A stretch of DNA of 8,931 bases from Kingella oralis (GCA_905373195.1 CAJPSG010000019.1:1-8931); one strand, 5' to 3'. Shown: positions 1 through 5,969, numbered from the stretch's first letter. The notes: generated from the sequence alone by a model not told the origin. A program made the numbers and translations.

Positions 1-1
1 A

Positions 2-607
2 ATATGGCAACTAGGCGAGCAGCTTTTAAATTGGGAACAAAACCTAAAAAACCTAATTCGTGGCAAATTGGAAGAAATCGGCATCGTAAAAAAAGTAATT
101 AGCGCACAGCTCAAATACGAAGCGGATAAACTATTTAAAGAGCGTGAAAAACAATGTGAAAACCTAAGCAATAGGCTAACTAAGAATTATTGCACTCGCA
201 CTGTTCAATTAGAACGAGAAAAATTTGACATTTTGATGAAAATTGATGAAAAAGTAGCTGAAGCTTTTAACAAAGTAAAAGCGAAGCAAAGAGAATACAA
301 CAGAATAAGCAATACCGAAGGCTCAGGCAAAAAATCTAAAATAGAACAAGAAATAACACAAATAATGGACAAATTGGATGCCGAAGTAGAACAACAAATG
401 GCATTGATGCGAACCAAAGACACCCTTATTCAACAATACAAGCAAGCCCGAATCATGCTTACAAAAAACCAACTTAAAGGCAGCCAAGAAAAAGCTAAAA
501 CCTTATTGCAGGGTGCCGCCTCTCTGTGGCTGATTAAGGAAACTAAACGCTATGAAAATAAAGCACAAGAGTTTCGCAACAAAAACAAATCCATTTCTAA
601 CCCCTAA
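2..607 (+). CDS. VirB5-like T4SS protein, 5'-truncated by the window edge
   Basis: The frame is open from base 2 to a TAA at 605-607, giving about 201 visible codons. No convincing start is present (the TTG at 68 has no ribosome site), so the true start lies upstream of the window. The protein is highly charged (Lys, Glu, Gln) and predicted to be almost entirely helical, with long coiled-coil stretches and no membrane segment in the visible part. It has a Cys pair 13 residues apart (KQC...NYC). VirB5/TraC proteins are helical, minor pilus-tip components that are often encoded directly before virB6. The N-terminal visible part (IWQLGEQLLNWEQNLKNLI) fits that style. The call rests on this general resemblance and on the virB6-like gene 17 bases downstream. 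It could instead be another coiled-coil accessory protein of the same secretion system. The signal peptide expected of VirB5 would lie outside the window. Confidence 0.45.
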   Translation: MWQLGEQLLNWEQNLKNLIRGKLEEIGIVKKVISAQLKYEADKLFKEREKQCENLSNRLTKNYCTRTVQLEREKFDILMKIDEKVAEAFNKVKAKQREYNRISNTEGSGKKSKIEQEITQIMDKLDAEVEQQMALMRTKDTLIQQYKQARIMLTKNQLKGSQEKAKTLLQGAASLWLIKETKRYENKAQEFRNKNKSISNP

Positions 608-624
608 CCCCAAAAGGAACTAAC

Positions 625-1773
625 ATGAGTGATTTTCTACTATATAGCAGCATACGAAACTATATCTATGCTCGCATCAGCTACTTTATGGAACAAGCGC
701 TGCACCAAAATCTAACTACTGCACTTGCCATCATCACAGCCCTAATAACCCTATGGGTGTTGATCCACGGCTTTATGATTGCCACAGGGCGTAGCCAAGA
801 TGGTTTAAAAGGCTTCACATTCCAGCTCGGCAAAGCCTATTTCATTATCAGTATGGCGTTGGGCGTTGCTAGTGGCGGCAACTTTGCCCTAAGAACGCTT
901 ACCGAAGACCTCTCCAACGGCATCTCCAGAATGATGACAGGCGACACCGATGTCGGCAAATGTTTCATTCAAAAAAGTTCCAGCATCATCGGCTGCAAAA
1001 TAGATGCTAATTTAACTTCCACCCAAACCGTAATGAATATGCTGGGTAAAATTGATACCGCAGATGATGAATATCTAGAAAAGAAAATTACCGAAGCGCG
1101 TTGGTTTTCAGGCATAGGCACAGCAGGTCCTGCCATTGTGGCAGGTGGCATGCTAATTATTTTCCGCATTAGTTTGGCAATGTTTATCGGCTTTGGTCCT
1201 ATTTTTATCCTGTGCTTGCTGTTTAAAAAAACCGAACCGTTGTTCCATAAATGGCTGAATTATGGCTTGGCAACACTGTTTTCGGGTGTAATGCTAGGCG
1301 TGATGGCAGACATTTGCATGGACTTGGTGGCTAATGTAAGCATTGTGGGCGCTGTGGCGGAAATAGGGGATGTTTTGGGTGTGGAATCGCTTAAAGCAGG
1401 GATGACGGGAATCATGCAATCAGCTACGCAACAGCTAGGATTGGGGCTATTGTTGTCTATGCTGTTGATTACTGTGCCACCAATGGCGGGGGCTTATTTT
1501 AATGGGCTGATGGCAGCTTATAGTCCTTATTCGGTGTTTACTAGGTGGAATAATTCTAATCCTAATACTGCTAATACAGGATTGCCTCCGAGTGTGGCGA
1601 ATGGACGTGGTATTAATGTCAATGCAACTAATAATTCAAATAGCTATTCCTCAGATTTAAACAGAATTATTCGTCCAACCAATTCTAATACCCGAACTCA
1701 ACCGAATAATAATTGGACAAATAGTGGAATTATTCGTCCAAATAAAGACAAACAAGGGGATAACAATGCGTAA
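625..1773 (+). CDS. virB6: VirB6/TrbL-like T4SS inner-membrane protein with an Asn-rich C-terminal tail
   Basis: This gene encodes 382 residues. VirB6 proteins are polytopic inner-membrane subunits of type IV secretion channels and help carry substrate across the inner membrane. Hydrophobic segments are visible near residues 31-53, 67-84, 167-200 (probably two), 212-238 and 262-292. A polar, Cys-containing loop lies at about 90-165. The signature-like stretch KKTEPLFHKWLNYGL (201-215) follows the central helices, as is usual in the TrbL/VirB6 family. Residues 306-382 form a low-complexity tail rich in Asn, Ser and Thr, with a duplicated IIRP motif. The ATG at 625 has a good ribosome site (AAAAGGAA, 612-619). 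The stop overlaps the start of the following gene by 8 bases (1766-1773), which suggests translational coupling. The C-terminal half recurs in broken form at 3089-3675 and 4299-4397. Family assignment is confident; substrate and partner system are unknown because virB4 and virB8-virB11 are not in the window. Confidence 0.85.
   Translation: MSDFLLYSSIRNYIYARISYFMEQALHQNLTTALAIITALITLWVLIHGFMIATGRSQDGLKGFTFQLGKAYFIISMALGVASGGNFALRTLTEDLSNGISRMMTGDTDVGKCFIQKSSSIIGCKIDANLTSTQTVMNMLGKIDTADDEYLEKKITEARWFSGIGTAGPAIVAGGMLIIFRISLAMFIGFGPIFILCLLFKKTEPLFHKWLNYGLATLFSGVMLGVMADICMDLVANVSIVGAVAEIGDVLGVESLKAGMTGIMQSATQQLGLGLLLSMLLITVPPMAGAYFNGLMAAYSPYSVFTRWNNSNPNTANTGLPPSVANGRGINVNATNNSNSYSSDLNRIIRPTNSNTRTQPNNNWTNSGIIRPNKDKQGDNNA
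1399..1540 (+). repeat. Near-identical duplicated virB6 block, copy 1 (copy 2 at 3313-3454)
   Basis: This 142-bp stretch of virB6 encodes the last membrane segment and the residues just before the variable tail. It matches 3313-3454 with about six mismatches by eye and no gaps. Upstream of the block the two copies are clearly more diverged, and downstream of it the tails become unrelated. A short block of high identity next to a divergent tail is what gene conversion or recombination between cassettes would leave. Confidence 0.85.
1664..1741 (+). repeat. 15-bp direct repeat in the virB6 tail
   Basis: GAATTATTCGTCCAA occurs at 1664-1678 and again at 1727-1741 in the same reading frame and encodes the duplicated IIRP motif. 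It lies in the Asn-rich tail and may reflect slippage or repeat expansion there. The function is unknown. Confidence 0.7.
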
Positions 1774-2266
1774 AATATTATTTGCATTATTATTTATTTC
1801 ATTTTTTTCTTATGCTACGCCACCTAGCAACACTTTTGATATTCATAATGGGACATTGCAAAACCACCCAGACCTATGCGCCTATGGATACAACCCAAAT
1901 TGTCAAAATAATTCACCATCAGCAAGAGAGACAATTTACCTTCATAGGTGGGGAGCTATTGCAATAAGTGATACAAGTTCTGTTTTGGGTAGTAGCAAAA
2001 ATCAGCAATCGCAAAATGATGCAGAAAAAAATGCTATTAAGAACTGCCAATATCGCGCTAAATCTTCATGTAAGTTAATTCAGGTTTATGCTAATTTTTG
2101 TGCATCAGTTGCCGTTGCTGCATTCAATAAAAGTAACTCTGAATTTTTTACTGCCACAGGAGAAACTAAAAATATTTCGGAACAAAATGTTATGCAAAAA
2201 TGCAAAAATGCAGGTTATAAAAACTGTCATTTAGCTATGAATACGGAATGTTCTTTTGCAATTTAG
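1766..2266 (+). CDS. Exported DUF4189-like Cys-rich protein, copy 1
   Basis: This gene encodes 166 residues. The ATG at 1766 is preferred over upstream in-frame starts because it has a strong ribosome site (AAGGGGA, 1754-1760) and gives a classic signal peptide, MRKILFALLFISFFSYA, with likely cleavage before TPPSN. The mature N-terminus has a motif shared with copy 3 (LQNHPDLCAYGYNPNC). From residue 61 a DUF4189-like domain begins at RWGAIAISD, followed by an Ala/Asn helix (NDAEKNAIKNC), paired cysteines, and a closing GYKNC...C pattern typical of the family. It is predicted to be periplasmic or secreted with several disulfides. DUF4189 has no established biochemical function that I can cite. 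The 8-base overlap with virB6 implies coupled expression and a role linked to the secretion channel. Possible roles are accessory subunit, protector of the producing cell, or secreted product; the sequence does not decide between them. Confidence 0.8.
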   Translation: MRKILFALLFISFFSYATPPSNTFDIHNGTLQNHPDLCAYGYNPNCQNNSPSARETIYLHRWGAIAISDTSSVLGSSKNQQSQNDAEKNAIKNCQYRAKSSCKLIQVYANFCASVAVAAFNKSNSEFFTATGETKNISEQNVMQKCKNAGYKNCHLAMNTECSFAI

Positions 2267-2274
2267 GTACAGCT

Positions 2275-2316
2275 AGGCAGCCTGAAAAGCTGAATTGATT
2301 TTCAGGCTGCTTTTTT
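2275..2316 (+). terminator. Uptake-sequence hairpin terminator after DUF4189-like copy 1
   Basis: A perfect uptake sequence, AGGCAGCCTGAA, at 2275-2286 faces an inverted copy with one mismatch at its outer end. The 12-bp stem is 2277-2288 paired with 2299-2310, with a 10-base loop, followed by six T (2311-2316). This is a good rho-independent terminator made from an uptake-sequence pair, as is common in Neisseriaceae. Confidence 0.88.
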
Positions 2317-2340
2317 GTTTTATAGCTAATAAACAATAGA

Positions 2341-2490
2341 GAAAGGACAAATAATGTAAACACTTCAAATTATAATACTCATAATTTAGCGTTTAGAACA
2401 CCAAGTAATGCATCTAATGGTAAAGTTGCTCCACCCAGCACTACTTTGGTTGGAGCTGCTAGACCCAAAAAGGAAGATAAAAATGACTAA
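2341..2490 (+). pseudogene. Relic of a virB6 3' tail (tail only)
   Basis: The frame from about 2341 to the TAA at 2488-2490 reads as an Asn/Ser/Thr-rich tail: NNVNTSNYNTHN, then FRTPSNASNGKV, ending ARPKKEDKND. It parallels the tail of the intact virB6, where WNNSNPNTANTG is followed by LPPSVANGRG. Its stop overlaps the ATG of the next gene by 8 bases (ATGACTAA), exactly the geometry of the intact virB6 and its downstream gene (ATGCGTAA). The membrane part of this copy is absent: the frame is closed by a TAG at 2323-2325, just after the terminator. It is therefore read as a tail-only cassette or deletion remnant. It lies within what would otherwise be an unexplained gap. Confidence 0.65.
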
Positions 2491-3028
2491 AAAATATTTA
2501 TTAGTATTATTTCTACTCGTTAACTCTATTGCACTCGCCTGTCAAGATGGCGGTTCTGGAGCTTGCGGCAATCAAGGTTGGTCTGGGAACACTTACAATC
2601 CAACTAAATATGATAATGGATATTCCAACGGTGGATATTCCACAGGCGGAGGTTTCTTCCCGCCGACAACTTATACCCCTGTTCCGTATGTGCCAAACTG
2701 GGGGGCAGTAGCATTTAGTGATAGTAAGGAATCAAAAGTGCGAGAAAGTTTTGCTTATTCCGAATGGAATACAAGTAAAAAAATGGCAGAAAACGATGCA
2801 AAAGAAAAATGTGAGAATAAAACAAAAACACCTTGTAGAATAATTGCATCCTATACCGACACTTGCGCTACTGGCATTCAGGGTTATAACAATAAAAAAT
2901 ATGAATTTTGGGTTGCTACTACTACTGATGCCATAGACCAAGGCTTTGCTGTTTGCAAGAAAAAAGGTTACAAAAATTGCAAGGTAGTTTTTAGTAGCTG
3001 TGTTTTAGATACGGGTACAAAGCCGTAG
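2483..3028 (+). CDS. Exported DUF4189-like Cys-rich protein, copy 2
   Basis: This gene encodes 181 residues from the ATG at 2483, which has AAGGA at 2470-2474. The in-frame ATG at 2408 would run through the virB6-tail relic and bury the signal peptide, so it is rejected. The signal peptide MTKKYLLVLFLLVNSIALA is followed by Cys. An ALA|C site fits signal peptidase I better than a canonical lipobox, but a lipoprotein is not excluded. A Gly/Tyr-rich linker (residues 46-60, GYSNGGYSTGGG) leads into the DUF4189-like domain from NWGAVAFSD (72-80). Cysteines follow at regular positions, including the C-terminal GYKNC motif. The C-terminal two thirds is very close to copy 3, including a 41-base exact match (2774-2814 with 3965-4005), while the N-terminus differs from both other copies. 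It sits behind a terminator, so its expression may depend on read-through or an unseen promoter. Confidence 0.78.
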   Translation: MTKKYLLVLFLLVNSIALACQDGGSGACGNQGWSGNTYNPTKYDNGYSNGGYSTGGGFFPPTTYTPVPYVPNWGAVAFSDSKESKVRESFAYSEWNTSKKMAENDAKEKCENKTKTPCRIIASYTDTCATGIQGYNNKKYEFWVATTTDAIDQGFAVCKKKGYKNCKVVFSSCVLDTGTKP

Positions 3029-3039
3029 TTCACTAAAAA

Positions 3040-3074
3040 CAGCCTGAAAAGCGGAATGGTTTTTCAGGCTGCCT
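3040..3074 (+). terminator. Uptake-sequence hairpin after DUF4189-like copy 2
   Basis: An 11-bp perfect stem (3040-3050 with 3061-3071) with a 10-base loop. The right arm carries a perfect reverse uptake sequence (3063-3074) and the left arm is degenerate at its outer end. The following T-run is weak (CTATTTGTTT), so termination may be partial. Confidence 0.65.
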
Positions 3075-3088
3075 ATTTGTTTCTAATT

Positions 3089-3675
3089 ATGGAAATCTCA
3101 AAAATGTTTGCACCTATTTTTATTCCGTGTTTGCTGTTTAAAAAAACCGAAGCAATATTCCATAAATGGCTCAATTATGGCTTATCTACGCTGTTTTCAG
3201 GGATAATGCTGGGCGTGATGGCGGATATTTGCATGGATTTGATTGCCAATTGAGCATTGTGGCTGCGGTGGCAGAAATTGGGGAAGTGGTGGGCGTGGAT
3301 GCGCTTAAAGCGGGGATGACGGGCATCATGCAATCAGCTACGCAACAGCTTGGCTTGGGGCTATTGTTGTCTATGCTGTTGATTACTGTGCCACCAATGG
3401 CGGGAGCTTATTTTAATGGGCTGATGGCAGCTTATAGCCCTTATTCGGTGTTTGCGGGATGGAATAATTCTAACACTGCTGCTAATGCGGTATTGCCACC
3501 GAGTGTGGCGAATGGAAGAGGTGTAAATAACAGTGATACCACTCAACATAATAGCGCTTCTAATACATCTACCCATATATCAACGATGGGCGCAAGAGTC
3601 ACTATCCCTTCACAGAATGACGTTCAACCCCAAACACATTCCAGTAGCATTGTAGGCGTAGGAAAAAAAAGATAA
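3089..3675 (+). pseudogene. Frameshifted 3' fragment of virB6 (C-terminal half plus a different tail)
   Basis: From about 3103 the sequence matches intact virB6 from about codon 187 onward (APIFIPCLLFKKTEAIFHKWLNYGL). The reading frame stops at a TGA (3251-3253) after MDLIAN. At that point one base is missing relative to the intact gene (AAT-GTA-AGC there, AAT-TG-AGC here). The match continues in the next frame (SIVAAVAEIGEVVGVDALKAG) to a TAA at 3673-3675. The N-terminal half and its ribosome site are absent, so this cannot make a functional VirB6. The 142-bp block 3313-3454 is nearly identical to 1399-1540. The tail after residues VFAGWNNSN differs completely from that of the intact gene, ending SSSIVGVGKKR. 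It may act as a donor for tail exchange or simply be a decaying duplicate. Confidence 0.82.
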
Positions 3676-3685
3676 GGAAACAGAA

Positions 3686-4201
3686 ATGTACAAATTATTA
3701 ATCACAATCATATTTTTATCGTTATCCAAGCAAGTTATGTCTTATGATGTAACAAAAGGTGCATTACAGAATGACCCAAGTTTGTGTGCTTATGGGTACA
3801 ACCCTAATTGTGGGCAATCTACTGGCGGGTATTCCACTGGCGGAGGTTTCTTTCCTCCAACATCCTATACCCCAGATGTTCCGCGTGTGCAAAACTGGGG
3901 CGCGGTGGCATATAGTGATACATCAAAAATGATAGAAAGTTTTGCTTATTCTAAATGGAATACGAGTAAAAAAATGGCAGAAAACGATGCAAAAGAAAAA
4001 TGTGAAAATAAAACAAAAACACCTTGTAAAGTAATCGCATCCTATACTAAAACTTGTGCTACGGGCATTCAGGGTTATGACAATAAAAGTGATGTTTTGT
4101 TTGTTGCCACTACTCCTGATGCCATAGACCAAGGCTTTGCTGCTTGCAAGAAAAAAGGCTACAAAAATTGCAAAGTTGTTTTTAATAGTTGTGCTTTTTA
4201 G
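3686..4201 (+). CDS. Exported DUF4189-like Cys-rich protein, copy 3 (mosaic)
   Basis: This gene encodes 171 residues from the ATG at 3686, with AAGGA at 3674-3678 overlapping the stop of the virB6 fragment. The signal peptide MYKLLITIIFLSLSKQVMS is probably cleaved before YDV. Residues 20-42 (YDVTKGALQNDPSLCAYGYNPNC) closely resemble copy 1. From the Gly-rich STGGGFFPPT segment onward the protein follows copy 2, with the DUF4189-like domain from NWGAVAYSD at about residue 70. It is intact with all family cysteines present. Expected location is the periplasm or outside the cell; the biochemical role is unknown. Whether it is expressed is uncertain because it lies behind two hairpins and a broken virB6 fragment. 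Confidence 0.8.
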   Translation: MYKLLITIIFLSLSKQVMSYDVTKGALQNDPSLCAYGYNPNCGQSTGGYSTGGGFFPPTSYTPDVPRVQNWGAVAYSDTSKMIESFAYSKWNTSKKMAENDAKEKCENKTKTPCKVIASYTKTCATGIQGYDNKSDVLFVATTPDAIDQGFAACKKKGYKNCKVVFNSCAF

Positions 4202-4214
4202 ATACCAACTAAAA

Positions 4215-4250
4215 GCAGCCTGAAAAACGGAATGATTTTTCAGGCTGCTT
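4215..4250 (+). terminator. Uptake-sequence hairpin after DUF4189-like copy 3
   Basis: A 13-bp perfect stem (4215-4227 with 4236-4248) with an 8-base loop, preceded by four A and followed by only two T. Both uptake-sequence arms have one mismatch to the consensus at the outer end (AAGCAGCCTGAA). The sequence just after it (about 4251-4275) resembles that after the copy 2 hairpin, so the hairpin belongs to the repeated unit. Confidence 0.7.
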
Positions 4251-4298
4251 ATCTGCTTCCAATTATGAAAATTTTAAAAACTAGAGATAACTGAAGTG

Positions 4299-4397
4299 AT
4301 GCAATCGGCTACACAGCAGCTTGGATTGGAGTTGCTGCTTTCTATGCTGTTGATTACTATGCTTCCTATGGCAGGGGCTTATTTTAATAGCTTGTAG
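4299..4397 (+). pseudogene. Short virB6 relic (last membrane segment)
   Basis: Codons from 4299 read MQSATQQLGLELLLSMLLI and continue TMLPMAGAYFNSL before a TAG at 4395-4397. This matches residues 264-294 of the intact VirB6 with few changes. At the nucleotide level it is clearly more diverged than the 3313-3454 copy, and it has no tail and no following DUF4189-like gene. It is the last recognisable piece of the cassette region before core DNA. Confidence 0.75.
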
Positions 4398-4411
4398 AAA
4401 ACGCGTATAAT
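4382..4411 (+). promoter_or_regulatory. Candidate pyrH promoter
   Basis: A perfect -10 hexamer TATAAT lies at 4406-4411. The best -35 at suitable spacing is poor (TTTTAA, 4382-4387, 18-base spacer) and lies inside the virB6 relic. The 5' leader to the pyrH ATG would be about 160 bases. No extended -10 TG is present. Confidence 0.45.
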
Positions 4412-4439
4412 TCGCCCGTTTGACAATCTCCCAGCCCTA

Positions 4440-4501
4440 TCACCTAACCAACGGCAGCGCCCCATCATCCGTTTTACCGCATCCGCCAAACCGTTAGGTG
4501 A
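4440..4501. repeat. 9-bp inverted repeat in the pyrH leader
   Basis: TCACCTAAC (4440-4448) is complementary to GTTAGGTGA (4493-4501), with 44 bases between. It lies between the candidate -10 and the pyrH start, so it could form a long-range stem in the leader RNA or be an operator. There is no T-run after it, so it is not a simple terminator. Confidence 0.4.
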
Positions 4502-4578
4502 TTTTATGGCAAGCAGCATACAAGGTTTTCAGTCAAACATCTTCTCTCTCAAAATCTCTCCAAAATAAGGCAATCAAC

Positions 4579-5292
4579 ATGGCAACCAAATACAAACGCA
4601 TTTTGCTCAAACTCTCAGGTGAATCGCTGATGGGCAACGACCCCTTTGGCATCAACCGCGACACCATTATGACCATCGTGCGCCAAGTGAAAGAAATCGC
4701 CGATTTAGGCGTGCAAGTGGGCATTGTGGTGGGCGGCGGCAATATTTTTCGTGGCGTATCCGCCCAAGCAGGCAGCATGGATAGAGCCACCGCCGACTAC
4801 ATGGGCATGATGGCAACCGTGATGAACGCGCTGGCGTTAAAAGATGCGTTTGAAAGCGTTGGCGCCAAAGCCCGCGTGCAATCCGCCCTCTCCATGCAAC
4901 AAATCGCCGAAACCTACGCCCGCCCCAAAGCCATCCAATATTTAGAAGAACACAAAATTGTGATTTTTGCCGCAGGCACAGGCAACCCCTTCTTTACTAC
5001 CGACACCGCCGCCGCTCTACGCGGCGCAGAAATGGGCTGCGAAGTGATGCTCAAAGCCACCAATGTGGACGGCGTATACACCGCCGACCCGAAAAAAGAC
5101 CCATCCGCCACGCGCTATAAGAGCGTAACCTTTAACGAAGCCATCGCCAAAAAATTAAAAGTGATGGACACCACCGCATTCACTTTGTGCCAAGAGCGCA
5201 ATTTGAACATCGTTGTGTTCAGCATCCACAAAGCAGGCGCGCTCAAACGCGTGATTTTGGGCGAGGATGAAGGCACGCTGGTGCATAATTGA
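4579..5292 (+). CDS. pyrH: UMP kinase
   Basis: This gene encodes 237 residues, the usual length for bacterial UMP kinase. The enzyme phosphorylates UMP to UDP with ATP in the cytoplasm as part of pyrimidine nucleotide synthesis. It belongs to the amino-acid-kinase fold, is hexameric and is usually controlled by GTP and UTP. Visible motifs are KLSGESLMG (11-19), the glycine-rich [10 protein letters not shown] (50-59), [10 protein letters not shown] (68-77) at the UMP site, [13 protein letters not shown] (133-145) and [13 protein letters not shown] (159-171). The ATG at 4579 is chosen over the GTG at 4498 because it has AAGG at 4567-4570 and gives the family N-terminus [12 protein letters not shown]. 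In many Neisseriaceae rpsB and tsf precede pyrH; here the T4SS cassette region does instead. Codon use and GC content are clearly higher than in that region. Confidence 0.97.
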   Translation: MATKYKRILLKLSGESLMGNDPFGINRDTIMTIVRQVKEIADLGVQVGIVVGGGNIFRGVSAQAGSMDRATADYMGMMATVMNALALKDAFESVGAKARVQSALSMQQIAETYARPKAIQYLEEHKIVIFAAGTGNPFFTTDTAAALRGAEMGCEVMLKATNVDGVYTADPKKDPSATRYKSVTFNEAIAKKLKVMDTTAFTLCQERNLNIVVFSIHKAGALKRVILGEDEGTLVHN

Positions 5293-5299
5293 CGGTTAT

Positions 5300-5336
5300 T
5301 TTCAGGCTGCCCCATCCCCATCAAGGTAGCCTGAAA
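5300..5336. repeat. Inverted degenerate uptake-sequence pair between pyrH and frr
   Basis: TTTCAGGCTGCC (5300-5311) pairs with GGTAGCCTGAAA (5325-5336) as a 12-bp stem with one G-T pair and a 13-base loop. Both arms are one base off the uptake consensus. No T-run follows, so it is probably a weak or inactive terminator, and its right arm reaches the -35 zone of the frr promoter. Confidence 0.6.
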
Positions 5337-5360
5337 CGAACAAACCAACTCTGCTATAAT
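5331..5360 (+). promoter_or_regulatory. Candidate frr promoter (extended -10)
   Basis: TGCTATAAT at 5352-5360 is a perfect extended -10. The -35 candidate CTGAAA (5331-5336) with an 18-base spacer is formed by the end of a degenerate uptake sequence. The start of frr is 34 bases downstream of the -10. The extended -10 can compensate for a weak -35. Confidence 0.6.
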
Positions 5361-5394
5361 CCGCCCTTTATTCAACTCACTACGAGAATACAAC

Positions 5395-5952
5395 ATGATT
5401 AACAACATCCAAAAATCCGCCGAAAGCAAAATGCAACGCTCGCTTGAAGTGTTGAAAGAAAACCTCGCCAAAGTGCGCACTGGTCGCGCCCACACAGGCT
5501 TGCTGGACCAAGTGGAAGTGGACTACTACGGCAGCGCCGTGCCCGTGAGCCAAGTGGCGAACGTAACCTTGCTGGATGCGCGCACTATCGGCGTGAAAGT
5601 GTATGAAAGCAATATGGCGGCTGCGGTGGAAAAAGCCATTCGCGATTCCAATTTGGGCTTAAACCCTGCGGCGATGGGCGATGTGATTCGCGTGCCGATG
5701 CCCATGCTCACGGAAGAACGCCGCAAAGATTTGATTAAAGTGGTGCGCGGCGAGGCGGAAGATGGGCGCGTGTCTATTCGCAATGTGCGCCGCGATGCCA
5801 ACGACCACATCAAAAAATTGTTGAAAGACAAAGAAATCTCGGAAGACGAAGCGCGCCGTGGCGAGGAGGCCGTCCAAAAATTAACGGATAAAACCATTGC
5901 CGAAGTGGATAAAATCTTGGCCGCCAAAGAAGAAGATTTGATGGCGATTTAA
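5395..5952 (+). CDS. frr: Ribosome recycling factor
   Basis: This gene encodes 185 residues, the standard RRF length. With EF-G the protein splits the post-termination ribosome into subunits in the cytoplasm. Family motifs are present: [21 protein letters not shown] (residues 26-46), the proline-containing [14 protein letters not shown] hinge-domain strand region (46-59), and the C-terminal helix pieces [10 protein letters not shown] (101-110) and [11 protein letters not shown] (129-139). The start is the ATG at 5395; the ribosome site is weak (GAGA, about 5385). It follows pyrH by 102 bases in the usual pyrH-frr order and has its own promoter. Confidence 0.97.
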   Translation: MINNIQKSAESKMQRSLEVLKENLAKVRTGRAHTGLLDQVEVDYYGSAVPVSQVANVTLLDARTIGVKVYESNMAAAVEKAIRDSNLGLNPAAMGDVIRVPMPMLTEERRKDLIKVVRGEAEDGRVSIRNVRRDANDHIKKLLKDKEISEDEARRGEEAVQKLTDKTIAEVDKILAAKEEDLMAI

Positions 5953-5969
5953 TCTTGTAAACAACAATT

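Noticed and set aside
2341..2359. A ribosome-site-like GAAAGGA followed by ATG and an immediate TAA (start-stop element)
   Set aside because: The bases are better explained as part of the virB6 tail relic in another frame; a lone ATG-TAA in AT-rich DNA is expected by chance.
2371..2376. TATAAT as a possible promoter for DUF4189-like copy 2
   Set aside because: No -35 at proper spacing and no extended -10; the region is AT-rich and lies in the tail relic, so a chance match is likely.
2408..2482. Upstream in-frame start extending DUF4189-like copy 2 by 25 residues
   Set aside because: It would hide a clear signal peptide, has no ribosome site, and overlaps the virB6 tail relic in a different frame.
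2275..4250. Repeated hairpins as a CRISPR array or insertion-sequence ends
   Set aside because: The repeats are inverted uptake sequences hundreds of bases apart with genes between; no uniform spacers and no transposase are present.
4498..4578. GTG start extending PyrH by 27 residues
   Set aside because: The extension is not typical of UMP kinases; the ATG at 4579 has a ribosome site and the family N-terminus.
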